Assembly (NCBI RefSeq): GCF_042186555.1
Contig: NC_133333.1
Location: 217,941,022-218,005,021 of the forward strand
DNA: 64,000 nucleotides
Direction of reading: 5' to 3'
Source of the DNA: Aquarana catesbeiana
Taxonomy: Eukaryota > Chordata > Amphibia > Anura > Ranidae
Of this stretch, positions 1-45,700 are shown one piece after another (position 1 is the first letter of the stretch; each line of letters opens with the position of its first letter). The position numbers and the translations under genes were made by a program. The notes under the pieces were generated by a model. The model had not been told where the DNA came from. It made no database searches and worked only from the letters and a program-made list of their open reading frames with translations.

Positions 1-275
1 TCGCTGACAGCAGGGCACAAGATGCCACCGGTACATCCAACACGGTGAATCGATCAGACGTAGTGATAGTTGCTCTGGATTTCTCACTTCCCACTGCAGT
101 TAGACTCATGGCACCATGGCTTTAAAATAGTCCATCCAGAATTACAGCGCGCTTGGAGTGTGAGACATTTATATGTATTTAAAATAAAAACAACCTTGCT
201 AAAAACAATCCAAACCATAACTGTCTCTTCTTTTAAAAAAATAAGTTGATTGGTAAAAATGTTGCATTTTCAGTG
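1..275 (-). other. ST14: ST14 3' untranslated region (partial)
   Basis: This sequence lies directly downstream of the ST14 stop codon on the minus strand. I see no minus-strand AATAAA or ATTAAA in it, so the polyadenylation site is probably beyond the left edge of the window. No other feature is visible here. Confidence 0.75.
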
Positions 276-34203
<33,928 letters not shown>

Positions 34204-34397
34204 CTAAAAAGGAGAAAAATGACACAATGAGCACATAAACATTACATGAGTAATACCTACAGTAATAAGAATATAAACGGCAGACAGCAAATTGCTTGCT
34301 GCTCCTACCTTATCCACACTTCACCCCGTGCATGCCATCAGCCTAAATACAGTAGGCGCAAAGTGCGGCACAGGCAGGCCTAACTCTGGTCTTAATG

Positions 34398-34622
34398 GCC
34401 CGTTCACACTACCTGCACTCAAACTCTCGCTGTCCATTTTAACGTGTCATGAGACAGCAGTGTGACGCCATGCTCGGCACATCAAACAATTTAAAAAAAT
34501 TTTACTGGGAGTTTACAAATGTACACAGCAGCGGGGTATGATGTATTGTGGAAAAATGCAGCATGTCTGCTTTCTTCATCATTGTGGCCCATCATCGCAA
34601 CATTGTATTGTGAACGGGGCAC
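34398..34622. repeat. MITE with CCCGTTCACA ends
   Basis: GGCCCGTTCACACTAC at the left and TTGTGAACGGGGC at the right are inverted. Short, non-coding, in the presumed intron 1. Confidence 0.65.
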
Positions 34623-35060
34623 ATAGAAAACAAATTCTCTGCACAGATCAATGCTGGTTTCTGTTAGAGAATATAGAAAATCATATACAGAGTAAACGAT
34701 CCCCCTAAAAGGTAAAATTGTACCATCAATTTTTCTACCTCTTCCAGTGTCAATAACCAGAACTTTGAGTGCTTTCTATGTACCAAGTTCAGCAACCTCA
34801 ACTCATTATATAATATCAACACTTATAATGCAAACCTTACACAACATCATGTACTACATTATATACCATCTGTATAGGAGGATAAAGCCAACATTATGTA
34901 TTTTATCAGCATCTTCCTTATAAGTTATATGGCTTTCACTTTTGTTTGTCTTTTTATTTTTACTGAATTGATTACACGGCACTTGTATTCCACATTTCTT
35001 TACCATGTCCACTACATCCATCCTGGAGAGGTGGCACCTGTGCCACAAAATGTGTCAATG
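34623..35060. other. Presumed ST14 intron 1, no gene seen
   Basis: AT-rich sequence without a recognised coding or repeat feature. ST14 exon 1 was not recognised here. Confidence 0.4.
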
Positions 35061-35064
35061 GTGT

Positions 35065-35900
35065 CCATTTTTCTAAGGCCCATTTCACACTGGATCACTT
35101 CAAAACTGCCAGTAAAAACGCTGAGCGGCACTTTTGAGGCATTTGCGTTTTTTTTTTGTTTTTTTTAAAGGACAGGTGAAAACTGCACCAAACACACCGT
35201 AGGGTGCTTTTGGAGGTGCTTTCTATTCATTTCAATGGGGAGGAGCGTTTTTGGTGCATTTTAACTCCAAAGATGCTGCAAGCAGCATGTTTCTTAAACT
35301 TTTCAGGCGCTTTTACTGCAAAATCACTTGAAAAACTCCTCAGTGTGAAAGGTGTCAGACCAGAAAATACCTACCCTCTGAAGATAGGCGATGCTTGAAA
35401 ACTTTCTCATATGGGCACCTCTGCCAACTTCACGTTCTGTTCATTTTTGGGGCAAATAAACAGTCTACTAAAAATGTATGTAGTGCTACTCCCGAAGGAG
35501 CCGCTTGGTAATTCAGGTTTAGGTATTAGGTGTTTGGTCGAGGGAAGTATAACAACCACCAGTTTTTACAGCCCCTTGTGTGAAAAGGGGTCTTATTGAT
35601 TCATCATTTTTGACCTGTCAGCCCCTTTGAAGTTTCTGGGATAGGACCTAAATTTCACTAAGACCCCTTTCACACTGAGGCAGTTTTCAGGTGTTTTAGC
35701 GCTACAAATAGCACCTGAAAACTGTCTCTCATGCCTCCCTGAGTGCTTTCAAGCTGGGGTGGTGCGCTTGCATGACAGGGAAAAAAAAAAAAAAAAAAAA
35801 AGTCCTGCAAGCAGCATCTTTGGGCGGTGCAGGAGGATTTTATTTTTATTCAGACTCCTGTGTCCTTAAATTGCAATGGGTTTCAGGCATTGAAAGGGCC
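35065..35900. repeat. Two TTTCACACTG-type MITE relics and A tracts
   Basis: Starts at about 35078 (GGCCCATTTCACACTGG) and 35661 (GACCCCTTTCACACTGAGGC) resemble the end of the intact element at 37408-37808. The right ends are degraded. Long A tracts near 35780 and 35950 create spurious Lys-rich frames. Confidence 0.6.
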
Positions 35901-36499
35901 CCCTTTCATCAAGGCTTGGCACAGTTGAATAAAGTGTGTACTAGAATGATGAAAAAAAAAAAAAAAAGGAAGAGGATCCTGAAGGGTAATAAAACAGTCT
36001 TACTGCAAGATGATCCGATACCTGAAACAGATACTTTCAGGTGTAGGTATATATTTATTTATATACACACTGTGATTCTGTACTTGTCAAATATGTTGCA
36101 GAAATCTCCCTCCTCTGAGTCTGGCTGCAACCATTTTAACTGTGGAAAGCTGAAGCTGCTGCCTGTTCACTTCCTGTATTTACACAGACACACACTTCCA
36201 GCTCTGCAGCTTTCACTGACCCTCTTATGACTCATACACACCCCGCCCCCCCCCCCAGTTAAAATGTTTTACTATCCAAAGTTAAAACAACAAAGGGCAG
36301 AGGATTTAACAGATGGAAAGTTGGAAAAAAAAAAAGAAAAAAAAAGGAAGATCGGTGCTTCTACTAGTTGTAAAAAATGGTATCGGCGCATCCCTAGTAT
36401 AATGTAAAAAGATGGTGTTGCGTTAAGTAAACGATACCAAGCATGTCAATCTTTACAATTGTGTGCATACGCGAAACCGAAAAAAGTATGGTACCCAAA

Positions 36500-36900
36500 T
36501 TTTTCCATAAGTGATGCTATAAAAGTCCCTACAGGTTCGTGGTGAACTGGGAATTATGGCCCTGGAATTAGTGCTCCGACTCTGATTTTTGTAACGAGAC
36601 CTCACGTGTGGTGCAATTTAGATTTTCATACTTGTGCACAAGCTTCAGTACTCAGTAACATTTCGGTGTGTTCAGGGGCACTTTTACATTTTTTTTAAAT
36701 GTATTATAAAATTTTAAACTCGTTTTTTTTTCATTTAACTTTATGGTCATCACAAGAGGGCTAACAAACCCCCTAGGTGATATCATGGGCAGGAGACAGG
36801 TCCTCTTTATGGAGACATCAAGATTCTATTAGACCCTCAATGTCTTCCCTGCAGCTAATCAAGCACAGATCATGCTCGATTAGCTGCTTTCCCAGCTACA
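36500..36900. repeat. Dispersed repeat, pair with 50290-50680
   Basis: AATTATGGCCCT, then ACGTGTGGTGCAATT and CACAGATCATG occur in the same order here and at 50290-50680. The family is not recognised. The flanking 36240-36500 and 36900-37400 stretches show no gene. Confidence 0.6.
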
Positions 36901-37407
36901 GTAGATGGGGAATGATGGCTCTGCCCGCCCCCCCCCCCCCCAGTCTTGGTTCCGTCCTTCTTGTTGACCCGTAACCTGCATTTCTTTTCCCGACAATGCC
37001 CGTTACCACATTTCTCAGGGATCCCTTTACTAGTTTACTCCACACTTCATGGATAGAGGGAAAAGCTAGTCTCTGCAACAAATTGCCAGTTCTCAGTCTG
37101 GTTTACAACCTGCTTGTATAATTCTGTAACCCATTCATTGTGAACTATAAAATTTATGGCCAGTGAGAGATCACATGAACTGAGCCAGACACTTCTATTC
37201 CCAGGACACCTCCACCCATAACGATATCTACGGAGAGTGACAGAAATTACAGCTATTAAAGAGCAAAACCAACATCCAGCCTATCAGTTCACAAGGGGCA
37301 AGTGATAAGGTAAGTGACACGAGGCACAATCTCCACGTTAAACTGATATTTCAGTTATGGATAAACTTTGTTGGGCTAATTGAACTCCAGGCCTCAAGGA
37401 ACTCTTA

Positions 37408-37808
37408 GGCCCCTTTCACACTGGGGCGGTTTGCAGGCGTTATTGCGCTAAAAATACCGCCTGCAAACCACCCCAAAACAGCCTCCGCTGTTTGTTCAGT
37501 GTGAAAGCCCGAGGGCTTTCACACTGAAGCGGTGCGCTGGCAGGAGAAGAAAAAAAATCTCCTGTCAGCCGCATCTTTGGAGCGGTGAAGGAGCGGTGTA
37601 TTCACCGCTCCTAAACCGCTCCTGCCCATTGAAATCAATGGGACAGTGCGGCTATAGCCGCGCTATACGAGTGGTTTTAACCCTTTTTTTGGCCGCCAGC
37701 GGGGGGTTAAAACCGCACCGCTAGCGGCTGAATACCGCGGTAAAACAGCGCTAAAAATAGCACTGTTTTACCACCGACGCCCCCTACCGCCCCAGTGTGA
37801 AAGGGGCC
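37408..37808. mobile_element. Harbinger-like MITE with TTA duplication
   Basis: 401 bp with inverted ends beginning GGCCCCTTTCACACTGGGG, directly flanked by TTA at 37405-37407 and 37809-37811. The 3-bp TTA duplication and GG terminus fit PIF/Harbinger; the class call is inference. Inner hairpins are abundant; non-coding. Confidence 0.75.
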
Positions 37809-37811
37809 TTA

Positions 37812-38153
37812 GGCTTCTGGTAGCAAGGTCTAAGGTCTACAATCTTGTCCCTGACATCCTTGGACAGCTCTTTGGTCTTGGCCATGGTGGAGAGATTGGA
37901 ATCTGATCGATTGCTTCTGTGGACAGGTGTCTTTTACACAGGTAAAAAGCTGAGATTTGGATCCCTCCCTTTAAGAGAGTGCTCTTAATCTCAGCTCATT
38001 ACCTGTAGAGAAGACACCCGAGAGCCAGAAATCTTGCTGATTGATAGGGGATCAAAAACCTCTTTCACCCATTAAAATGCAAATTTATATTTTTGAAATG
38101 CATTTTTCTGGATGTTTTTTTTACCATTAAAACTATAGACTGATCATTTCTTT
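37812..38153 (-). mobile_element. Tc1-like element (family III), N-terminal part
   Basis: The minus strand encodes a truncated start, MAKTKELSKDVRDKIVD (from about 37888 down), a typical Tc1 transposase N-terminus. To the right lie the 5' untranslated part and an inverted repeat with GGGGATCAAAAACCTC. The arm stops at 38153 where the DIRS-like element is inserted and resumes at about 39389 with TTTGTCAGTGGGCAAAC, ending near 39450. Confidence 0.8.
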
Positions 38154-39388
38154 ATTGTACACCACGGGACACAGAGCAGCATAATAATGACAAATTGGGT
38201 TATACGCTACCTTTAGGTGACCAATATAACCCCTCCATATAAAAGGGAGTAACGCACCTAAGACCGCCGGTTAAGCCGCCTTTATGTCCGGGGACCTAAA
38301 TTTGGTCCTGTCAGCTTTACAGTGTCAACCGTTAGAACCTATTGGACATATTCCATTTGTCCTATTAACCAGGAAATAGTTTTTTTTGGTGGCTATAACT
38401 TCGGCTAGAAGGGTGTCAGAATTGGCCACCCTTTCTTGCAAAGAACCTTTTTTGATTCTTCATCAGGACAGAGTGGTCATGCGCCCTCGTCCGGATTTTT
38501 TTTACCAAAGGTAGTTTCCAAATTTCATTTGAATCAGGACATCATTCTACCTTCCTTTTTTCCAAACCTTAAAACTTCACTCGCTTGATGTGGTGAGGGC
38601 GATCAAAGTTTATTTAAAGAGGTCAGCTTCTTGTCGGAAAACTGACTGCCTTTTTGTCCTGCCGGAAGGTCCTAAAAAAGAAGAAGAAGGACAGCCGGCA
38701 ACAAGTTCAACTATATCCAGGTGGCTTCACCAGACTAATTATTCAGGTGTATGGATTAAGACACAAGGTTCCACCTTGGGATTTAAAAGCACACTCCACT
38801 AAAGGGGTCAGTGCATCATGGGCAGTATGCCAACAGGTGTCTATGGCTCAGGTTTGCAAAGCGGCCGCTTGGTTTTCAGTTCATACGTTTACCAGGTTTT
38901 ACCAGGTGGATGTTAGATCCTAGAAAGACTGTTTTTGGCCACAGCGTGTTGCAGGCAGCTTTATAGTCTCTGGCCCTTAGGGCTTAGGGATATGGTGTTG
39001 TCCCCCGTCTCCCCCCCTCCCCCCTCAGGTGCATTGCTTTAGGACATCCCAATTAGTCATTATTATGCTGCTCTGTGTCCCGTGATGTACGATAAATAAA
39101 AATGGATTTTTAATACAGCTTACCTGTAAAATCCTTTTCTTGAAGTACATCATGGGACACAGAGGTCCCTCCCCTCTTTTCTGGGATCGTCATTGCTTGC
39201 TACAAAACTGAGGTATTTCCTGTATAGGAGGGGTTATATGGGAGGAACCGTCTTACTATTGGTTGCCAGTGTCCAATCACCTAAAAGGTAGCGTATAACC
39301 CAATTGGTCATTATTATGCTGCTCTGTGTCCCGTGATGTACTTCAAGAAAAGGATTTTACAGTTAAGCTGTATTAAAAATACATTTTT
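38154..39388 (+). mobile_element. DIRS-like element nested in a Tc1 arm
   Basis: The left end contains GGGACACAGAGCAGCATAAT and the right end its inverse ATTATGCTGCTCTGTGTCCC, with flanking inverted sequence (GGTTATACGCTACCTTT and AAAGGTAGCGTATAACC). Another copy of the terminal sequence lies internally at 39055-39165 in an arrangement like the internal complementary region of DIRS retrotransposons. A tyrosine-recombinase remnant lies between. Internally deleted and inactive. Confidence 0.7.
38590..38923 (+). pseudogene. Tyrosine recombinase fragment (DIRS-type)
   Basis: Two overlapping frames together show the C-terminal recombinase pattern: LKAHSTKGVSASWAV, then VCKAAAWFSVHTFTRFYQVD. In DIRS recombinases this is HxxR, a later Trp and a catalytic Tyr. 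Here HxxR is HSTK and a frameshift separates the parts, so the enzyme is dead. Confidence 0.75.
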
Positions 39389-39460
39389 CTTTGTCAGTGG
39401 GCAAACAAAAAAAAAAAAAAAAAAATCAATCAGCAGGGAAGCAAATACTTTTAAATATTT
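39389..39460 (-). mobile_element. Tc1-like element (family III), distal arm
   Basis: The arm resumes with TTTGTCAGTGGGCAAAC followed by an A run and AATCAGCAGGGAAGCAAATA, completing the inverted repeat interrupted at 38153. Confidence 0.65.
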
Positions 39461-39815
39461 TACTCTGTCATTTCTTCAGTGTTGTCACATGAAAACATAC
39501 ATTGCTACAATGTAAAGTAGTGAGAGTACAGCTTGTATAACAGTGTAAATTTGCTGTCCCCTCAAAATAACTCAACACACAGCCATTAAAGTCTAAACCG
39601 CTGGCAACAAAAGTGAGTACACCCCTAAGGGAAAATGTCCAAATTGGGCCCGATTAGCCATTTTCCCTCCCCGGTGTCATGTGACTCGTTAGTGTTACAA
39701 GGCCTCAGGTGTGATTGGGAAGCAGGTGTGCAACATGGCAAAGAACTCTGAGGATCTGAAAAAAAATAAAAAAAAAATTGTTGCTCTACATAAAGATGAC
39801 CTAGGCTATACACAT
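39450..39815 (+). mobile_element. Truncated Tc1-like copy (family II)
   Basis: It matches the left arm and transposase start of the element at 21349: CATTTCTTCAGTGTTGTCAC, then GAGTACACCCCTAAG, then ATGGCAAAGAACTCTGAGGA. It breaks off soon after CTCTACATAAAGATG. No nested insertion interrupts the arm in this copy (CAGCCATTAAAGTC is intact). Confidence 0.85.
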
Positions 39816-40529
39816 ACATACACACTTAGGCACATTGGCCTAATTTCAGCCTTTTTATCACAGATCAGAGTTTGATAACTGAGGTTACGAGTCAGCTCAG
39901 GACAAGATCACATAGAAATGACTCAGGATAAAAAGGTGGAATTTTTCAGTTTCTTCTAGATGAGTTTCTTCCTGAGGAGTCCTTTGCTTCGGGGGATGAA
40001 AAATAAAAATAAAGAGAGAGACGAAAGCCAATGAGGTTTCAGGGGCAGATCATAGCACAGGAATGTCAGAGAATCAAAGAAAACTCTCCAACGTATGGCG
40101 GGCAGAGGAGGAAGAGAGAATGCATTCTCAATATGTACAGAAAGACATTGTGGGTGGGGAAAAAACAAAAAATGATGAGTGGTGTCAGCACAGCTATTTT
40201 TACAGGACATTCAGTAGCATTTCCACCTGAGCCTCATTGTTGTTACTATATATCTCTTTGGATGTCTAATCTGTTTATCATGTGTGGTTTCTTGATTATT
40301 GTAGCGTAATAAAAAATAAAAAGGGACAGATGCCTACATTGCCAGATTAGAATCTACTAAATCAGCAATAAAAAAAATAGCTCTCTGTGCTACAACCCCT
40401 CTATGTTTTGTTTATTTTGTTTATCAGGAACATACTTGGGTACTGATTGTGTCCTGCTAGAGTGAGTGTGTATATGTATATATTACTTTACATATAGTAC
40501 TTTCCCATCAGTCCCTGTCCTCATGAAGC
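39816..40529. other. Presumed intron 1, no gene seen
   Basis: Mostly unique-looking AT-rich sequence without a recognised exon or repeat. Confidence 0.4.
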
Positions 40530-40834
40530 TTAAAAGCAGAGTTCCACCCGGTTCTGTGTTTATTAAAAGTCAGCAGCTACAAAAACTGTAGCTGCTGACT
40601 TTTCATAAAACATACACTCACCTGTCGCACGGTCCAGTGATGCGGCCGCCAAAGTCCCGGTTCTCTCCCCCCGCCTGCACGCGGCGCCGGCATTACTACT
40701 GCGGGCACCCGATTGACAGCTTGCGGCTCTTCCCCCCTACCACCCCCAAAAAAATGACATGCCAAATGTAGCATGTCAGGGGGTAAGAAGTACTTAAAGC
40801 GGAAGTTCCACTTTTGGGTGGAACTCAGCCTTAA
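40530..40834. repeat. MITE with AGTTCCACCC ends
   Basis: The left end has GCAGAGTTCCACCCGG and the right end GGGTGGAACTCAGCC, inverted. A strong internal hairpin is GTCAGCAGCTAC with GTAGCTGCTGAC. The CpG-rich centre is part of this repeat, not evidence for a promoter. Confidence 0.7.
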
Positions 40835-40913
40835 GCACAGTACACACATACCAAAGATCGGCCGGTTCACCAGGTTCAGGGTGTACAGTTGTCTGTTCAA
40901 CAGAAGCCGGTCT

Positions 40914-41356
40914 AAGGGTTCATGCACACAGGACGTTTCTACAGCTGCTGTTAGGGGCATGTGGTGTTTTTTTTTTTAACTGCCTCTAAACATCCCTCCA
41001 TGTTAACCTATGTGTCCATGCACACCAACTTTCAGAGGAGTTTGGAGGCATAAGCGTTTCGGGGCAGTAGAAAAACGACAACCAGTGCGTCCAGGAGCAG
41101 AGGCTGTTGAGCTGAAAAAAGAGAAAAAAAAAAAAAAAAAAAATGGCACAAAACGCTGCTAACAAGCATCTAGCTGCATTTGGAGTTTTTACATTATAGG
41201 GAGTGTTTTTACTGAACAAATGCCGAAAAATGCAGAGAACGCATATAAAACACCAATGATACGCTATTCAAAAAAAAAAAAAACAGCGCGATTTTAACGC
41301 TGCTTTTTCCTGGCAGCAGCGCTGCCTTTTTTTAAATGTCCTGTGTGCATGAGGCC
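40914..41356. repeat. MITE with TTCATGCACACAGGAC ends
   Basis: GGGTTCATGCACACAGGAC at the left and GTCCTGTGTGCATGAGGCC at the right are inverted. The interior contains A and T runs. Non-coding. Confidence 0.75.
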
Positions 41357-41431
41357 TTATGATTCTGATGGCAAACCAGCTTTCCATCAGTTATGAGTGG
41401 GCCTCTGCGCTACCCAAGTGAGGATAAAACA

Positions 41432-41474
<43 letters not shown>
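41432..41474. repeat. (AAT)n microsatellite
   Basis: About 14 uninterrupted AAT units. Confidence 0.97.
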
Positions 41475-41609
41475 TCATCTATGCAGTGATGAAAAGCGAT
41501 ATGTTGGTGACTCGGTGTATACTCTTAAAATGATAATAACAATCTGCTGCATCCACCGGTTGTGTTCCCACAAACTGTAGGCAATGTAAAATGTGTAAGT
41601 TGGTGTCGC

Positions 41610-42325
41610 ACAGATTATACCATGCGAATGTGTATCACAGATATTGTACTCACTATTATAAAAATAATTTTAAGTCAAAAACCTCCGATTGTATTTCAAA
41701 GAATAGGCATGGTGGTGCAGCTCTCTCATCTAGAAACTGTGTAGAGAAGGTGATTTGCCAGTCTCTTGCATCACTCCCGGTCCGGATAGCCCTACACATT
41801 ACGTCACATGCAGCGACGTAACACGTAGGGCATTCCAGACTGGAAGTGATGCACGGGACTGGCAAGTCGCCCAATCTACACAGTACAGAGGGGTTTTTTT
41901 TCTTTTTTTTTTTTTTTTTTTTAATTGTGGGAGATGGAGTCTTAAAGGGACCAGTACCAAAAATTAATCGGCACACGCCTGGAATATCTGGAACGAATCC
42001 AAGATTGATGTACACCATCTTTATACTACAATCATAAGCCTTATGTATTGCCTTTTTAAAAAGGTGAGAGTTCTGGGAGCACAGAGGTGGCACGAGGAGG
42101 TGCAAGCACTCCAATCTGTTTTTCATTTACATGAAAGGAGCACTTTAGTGATTGTATTTGACACGTCACAGTTGGAAAATGAACGATTACCTACTATGAC
42201 GTTTTTTATGCACTAGCTCAATTGACTGCACTGCATAGGTTTGTTTCTACATGTTTATTTCATGATTTTTATGTTATAATAGTGAGTACAATATCTGTGA
42301 TACACACTCACACAACATAATCTGC
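41610..42325. mobile_element. MITE with GTGTATCACAGATATTG ends
   Basis: GTGTATCACAGATATTGTAC followed by TCACTATTAT on the left has its inverse at about 42275-42308 on the right. The interior contains a T tract and an inverted pair around CACGTAGGGC. Non-coding. Confidence 0.8.
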
Positions 42326-42443
42326 ACAACACCAGTTTTCCATTAGTGCTTTCAGCCAATGACTACAAGTGTATTCTCTCCAAGCAGGAGAAACTGCTAC
42401 ATCATCACCCATGTTGATGTGGGGATCCCAGTTTGAATTAAAA

Positions 42444-42445
<2 letters not shown>

Positions 42446-42511
<66 letters not shown>
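42446..42511. repeat. (TG)n microsatellite
   Basis: About 33 uninterrupted TG units. Confidence 0.98.
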
Positions 42512-42513
<2 letters not shown>

Positions 42514-42779
42514 CCAGCTTTGCGCTCGAAGGTCCCATCTCATATCCATACACCCATAACTAGGAGGAGGCAATTAATACAGTTTTTACTACAATGTTAA
42601 CCACCTAGGGACCTCAACCATACACGGTACATCCAAATAAATCACTAGGCCTGAATGTCAGGGTGACGGAGGGGCCCTGGACCCAGACAGAAGTTCCTGT
42701 GTATATGATCTCAGTAAACAGTCCTTGAAGGTTATACAGATAAATAGATGTAATAATAATATTGTTACAAGCGCTTTAG

Positions 42780-45700
42780 ACTAGTTTAAAGTGGTATTAC
42801 ACCCAAAAATAACTTTTTTTTTTGCCGTTTCTTGAGCCTTAGATGTGGCTGCATTCATTTATTCCCCCCCCCCCCCCTTTGTTTCACCTGGTGATCCTGC
42901 CAGTAACATTTGCTTGCCTAAAGCTGGCCACATGGTTTATTTATTTATTTTTCAGCCCGCTGAATGACCAGATTCCCCAATCTACACATTTGATATGGAT
43001 ACAGGAATCCTCCCCCCTATGGGGTCCTTGTATTCTGACAGCAAGAATCCCCCGTCCTAAGAACATACTGATCATCGCTGCAAAAGACTGACTGCAAGTG
43101 CTGATTGAATGGAAATTTTCTAGCAGGGCCAGTCATGAAAAGTTGATCAATAGCTCGACTTCTCATGAACAGGAATGGCCATAGATGGGTCCAAATTCAG
43201 CTGGTTCCTGCTGAACCAGCCAAATTTCGATCCGTGTATGGCCAGGTTTAGAGCGTCTCTACTCTGGAGAAGTAAAGTAGACATATTTGGGCAGCAGTAT
43301 TGTCAGTCTGGGAAGAGAGTGGCATTATGCTGGGTACACATGGATAGAAATTCAACTGGTTCAGCAGGACTCAACCAAATTTCAAACTCGTGTAGCCCTC
43401 TCTTCCATATAAGCCGATTGTTAGACTGTCCTGCTGGGAAACCAAATTTCGATCAGCCTCTGCAGCACCGATCACTGTATTCTGATGGGGGTCCCTGCTG
43501 TCAGAAAACAATATCACAGAGGTGTAGAGGCCTGCATCCACATTGCTTGTCTAAATGCAGGTATCTGCAAGTTTTTTTAACCCTCTGGTGTGCCCAGCAT
43601 TCTGGCACGTGCACACAAATCAGAAGATCTTACAAAAAAATACCGCTTTCAAATCGATCGTACGAAAACCTGACCGTTATTGCACAGCTTTCGAGAGCAA
43701 ATTCACATGAAATAATCTAATGGGACAAACATGAAACTTTTTCTCATACGATAGGAGATCGTAAGATTTTTGTTTAAGCAGTACATTTGTCATTTGAAAA
43801 TACAATAGGAACAAACTACAAAACACATTATATCACTTATTCTGACGTAGGAGAATTTTTGAATTTTTGTAATTTTCAATATGAGACTAGCATGCAAAAA
43901 GAAAAAAAAAAAAAAAAAAAAGGAAGAAGAAGAAGAAGAAGACGGACGATCATTCGTTTAAAAATCTCATCATGTGTACCAAGCTTTAGACAGCAGATAT
44001 GGACTTGAAAGAAAAGGGATCCGCTGCTCCAGGTGTATGCAATACCTCTATTGGAACCAAGTAGGAGCTCTAACCCCCACCCCGCCTCCGTGGAAACAAG
44101 AGAAAAAGAAGAAATGGCTGCGCATCCAAAGGATCCAAAACAAAATGCCTTTTTTTTTTTTTTAAATGACCAGGATACACCATGGACATGTATGTGACTA
44201 AATACCTGGTGTCCTTGGTGTATCCTGGACAAAAAAAGAGTCATGTAGTTAGGATTTACATCTACTTTAAGGAGCCTCAGAAGTGGAAAAAGTTTATTTT
44301 TTTTTTAGCAATAACTGTTCCTATAGGGGGCGGGGGTGTTTCGTTTATCAGCTAAATATTTTCGAATGCATTAATGCTGAGGTTAGAGAGCGGGCCTGAG
44401 AAGTGGCCGCCCTGAAAGCCTTACAGGAAACAGCAGTTTGGCACACTTTAATCACGCTCAAGAATGCAGACAGGTCAGCCAACTATTACACTGAATAATA
44501 TTAACCTGCAAGCTACTGATTCACAATAAGATATCGGTACCAAAAAATTGAGGCAGAACAATTTATAATCCCTCTTAGAAGAAAAAGGATTTACCTAGCT
44601 TGTCGCAGGAATGGATCCCAATATTAAAAGGGATGTGTGCCACGGGCCAGGATGCGGGGGGGGGGGGGGGCGGGCAGACATGCTACGGTGCAAGAAACTT
44701 CATAAGTGCCCTTTCACACTGATCAGTTTTTCAGTCCAAAGTAGAAGAAAAATGCATCCCTTTAAATCCTAAAAAACTCTTCACACTGGTCAGATGCGTT
44801 TCAGTTGCGTTTTTTGGCTGCTTTCATATGGTTCCTTTGCAAAAATGCAGAATCTTTTGCTTTTGAAAAAACAAATAAAAAATGATCAGTGTGAAAGGGC
44901 CCTGAGGCTGTTTCAGGCTTGTTGACCATCACTAGTGCAGAGCATGAAAACCATGGCTTCTATGGAAGAGGGACTAATGATATGGTACTAAACGGAACTA
45001 AAAATGCTCCACTGAACTGTGTGTGTCAATGTATGGTTATACTTTTGAGGCTGACAAGTTCACTTCTTTTATTCTCATTACCAGAGTAGTACATAGGAAG
45101 TACTTTATATGGAACGTCACACAGAGTACACAAGGACACGCCTGCCAGTCTGGACACTTTCACGTGATCTTTGCTTGCAGTGGCAGTTTCTATAGCAGGT
45201 CGTCCATTTCTGCCATGTTTGCGGGCTGCTGATTGCCAAGTTACACAAGGTGACAGATTGCACTGGAAGAACCGGTGTGACCAGATTACACAGCAGGAAA
45301 CGAGGCCAAACAACTAGACCAAGAATGTGTCTACAGAGAGACTGCTGGGTGTCACTGGGGCCCTGAGATTTTATGAAGAGACAAAGAGACAAACAAACTC
45401 TGTATGTAATGCAATGCTGGTATTTAATGCCCCTTTAAGACCCTCCTACGGTTTTCGTGAAATTTGACTGAACACAAACACTATTTGATGTGATTTGGAA
45501 GGTGTGTGTGGGGGGAGGGGTTTGTGGGGCTGTGGTTAAGTTCCAGCTCCTATTGTTTGAGAAAAAAAGCCCTGGATAACTGTACTAGAGAAATACAACA
45601 GTGGATGTAAAATTGCCCTTTATTAAACCCAACGTTAAAATAACATATTGATAAAATTAACAGGTTCATGTTGAAATCCTTTTTTCTGGCAAAATAAAAA

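Noticed and set aside
35772..36230. 152-residue open frame
   Set aside because: It begins in an A tract coding for Lys repeats and shows no recognisable protein.
40577..40960. CpG-rich stretch considered as the ST14 promoter or exon 1
   Set aside because: It sits inside a MITE with inverted ends at 40530 and 40834.
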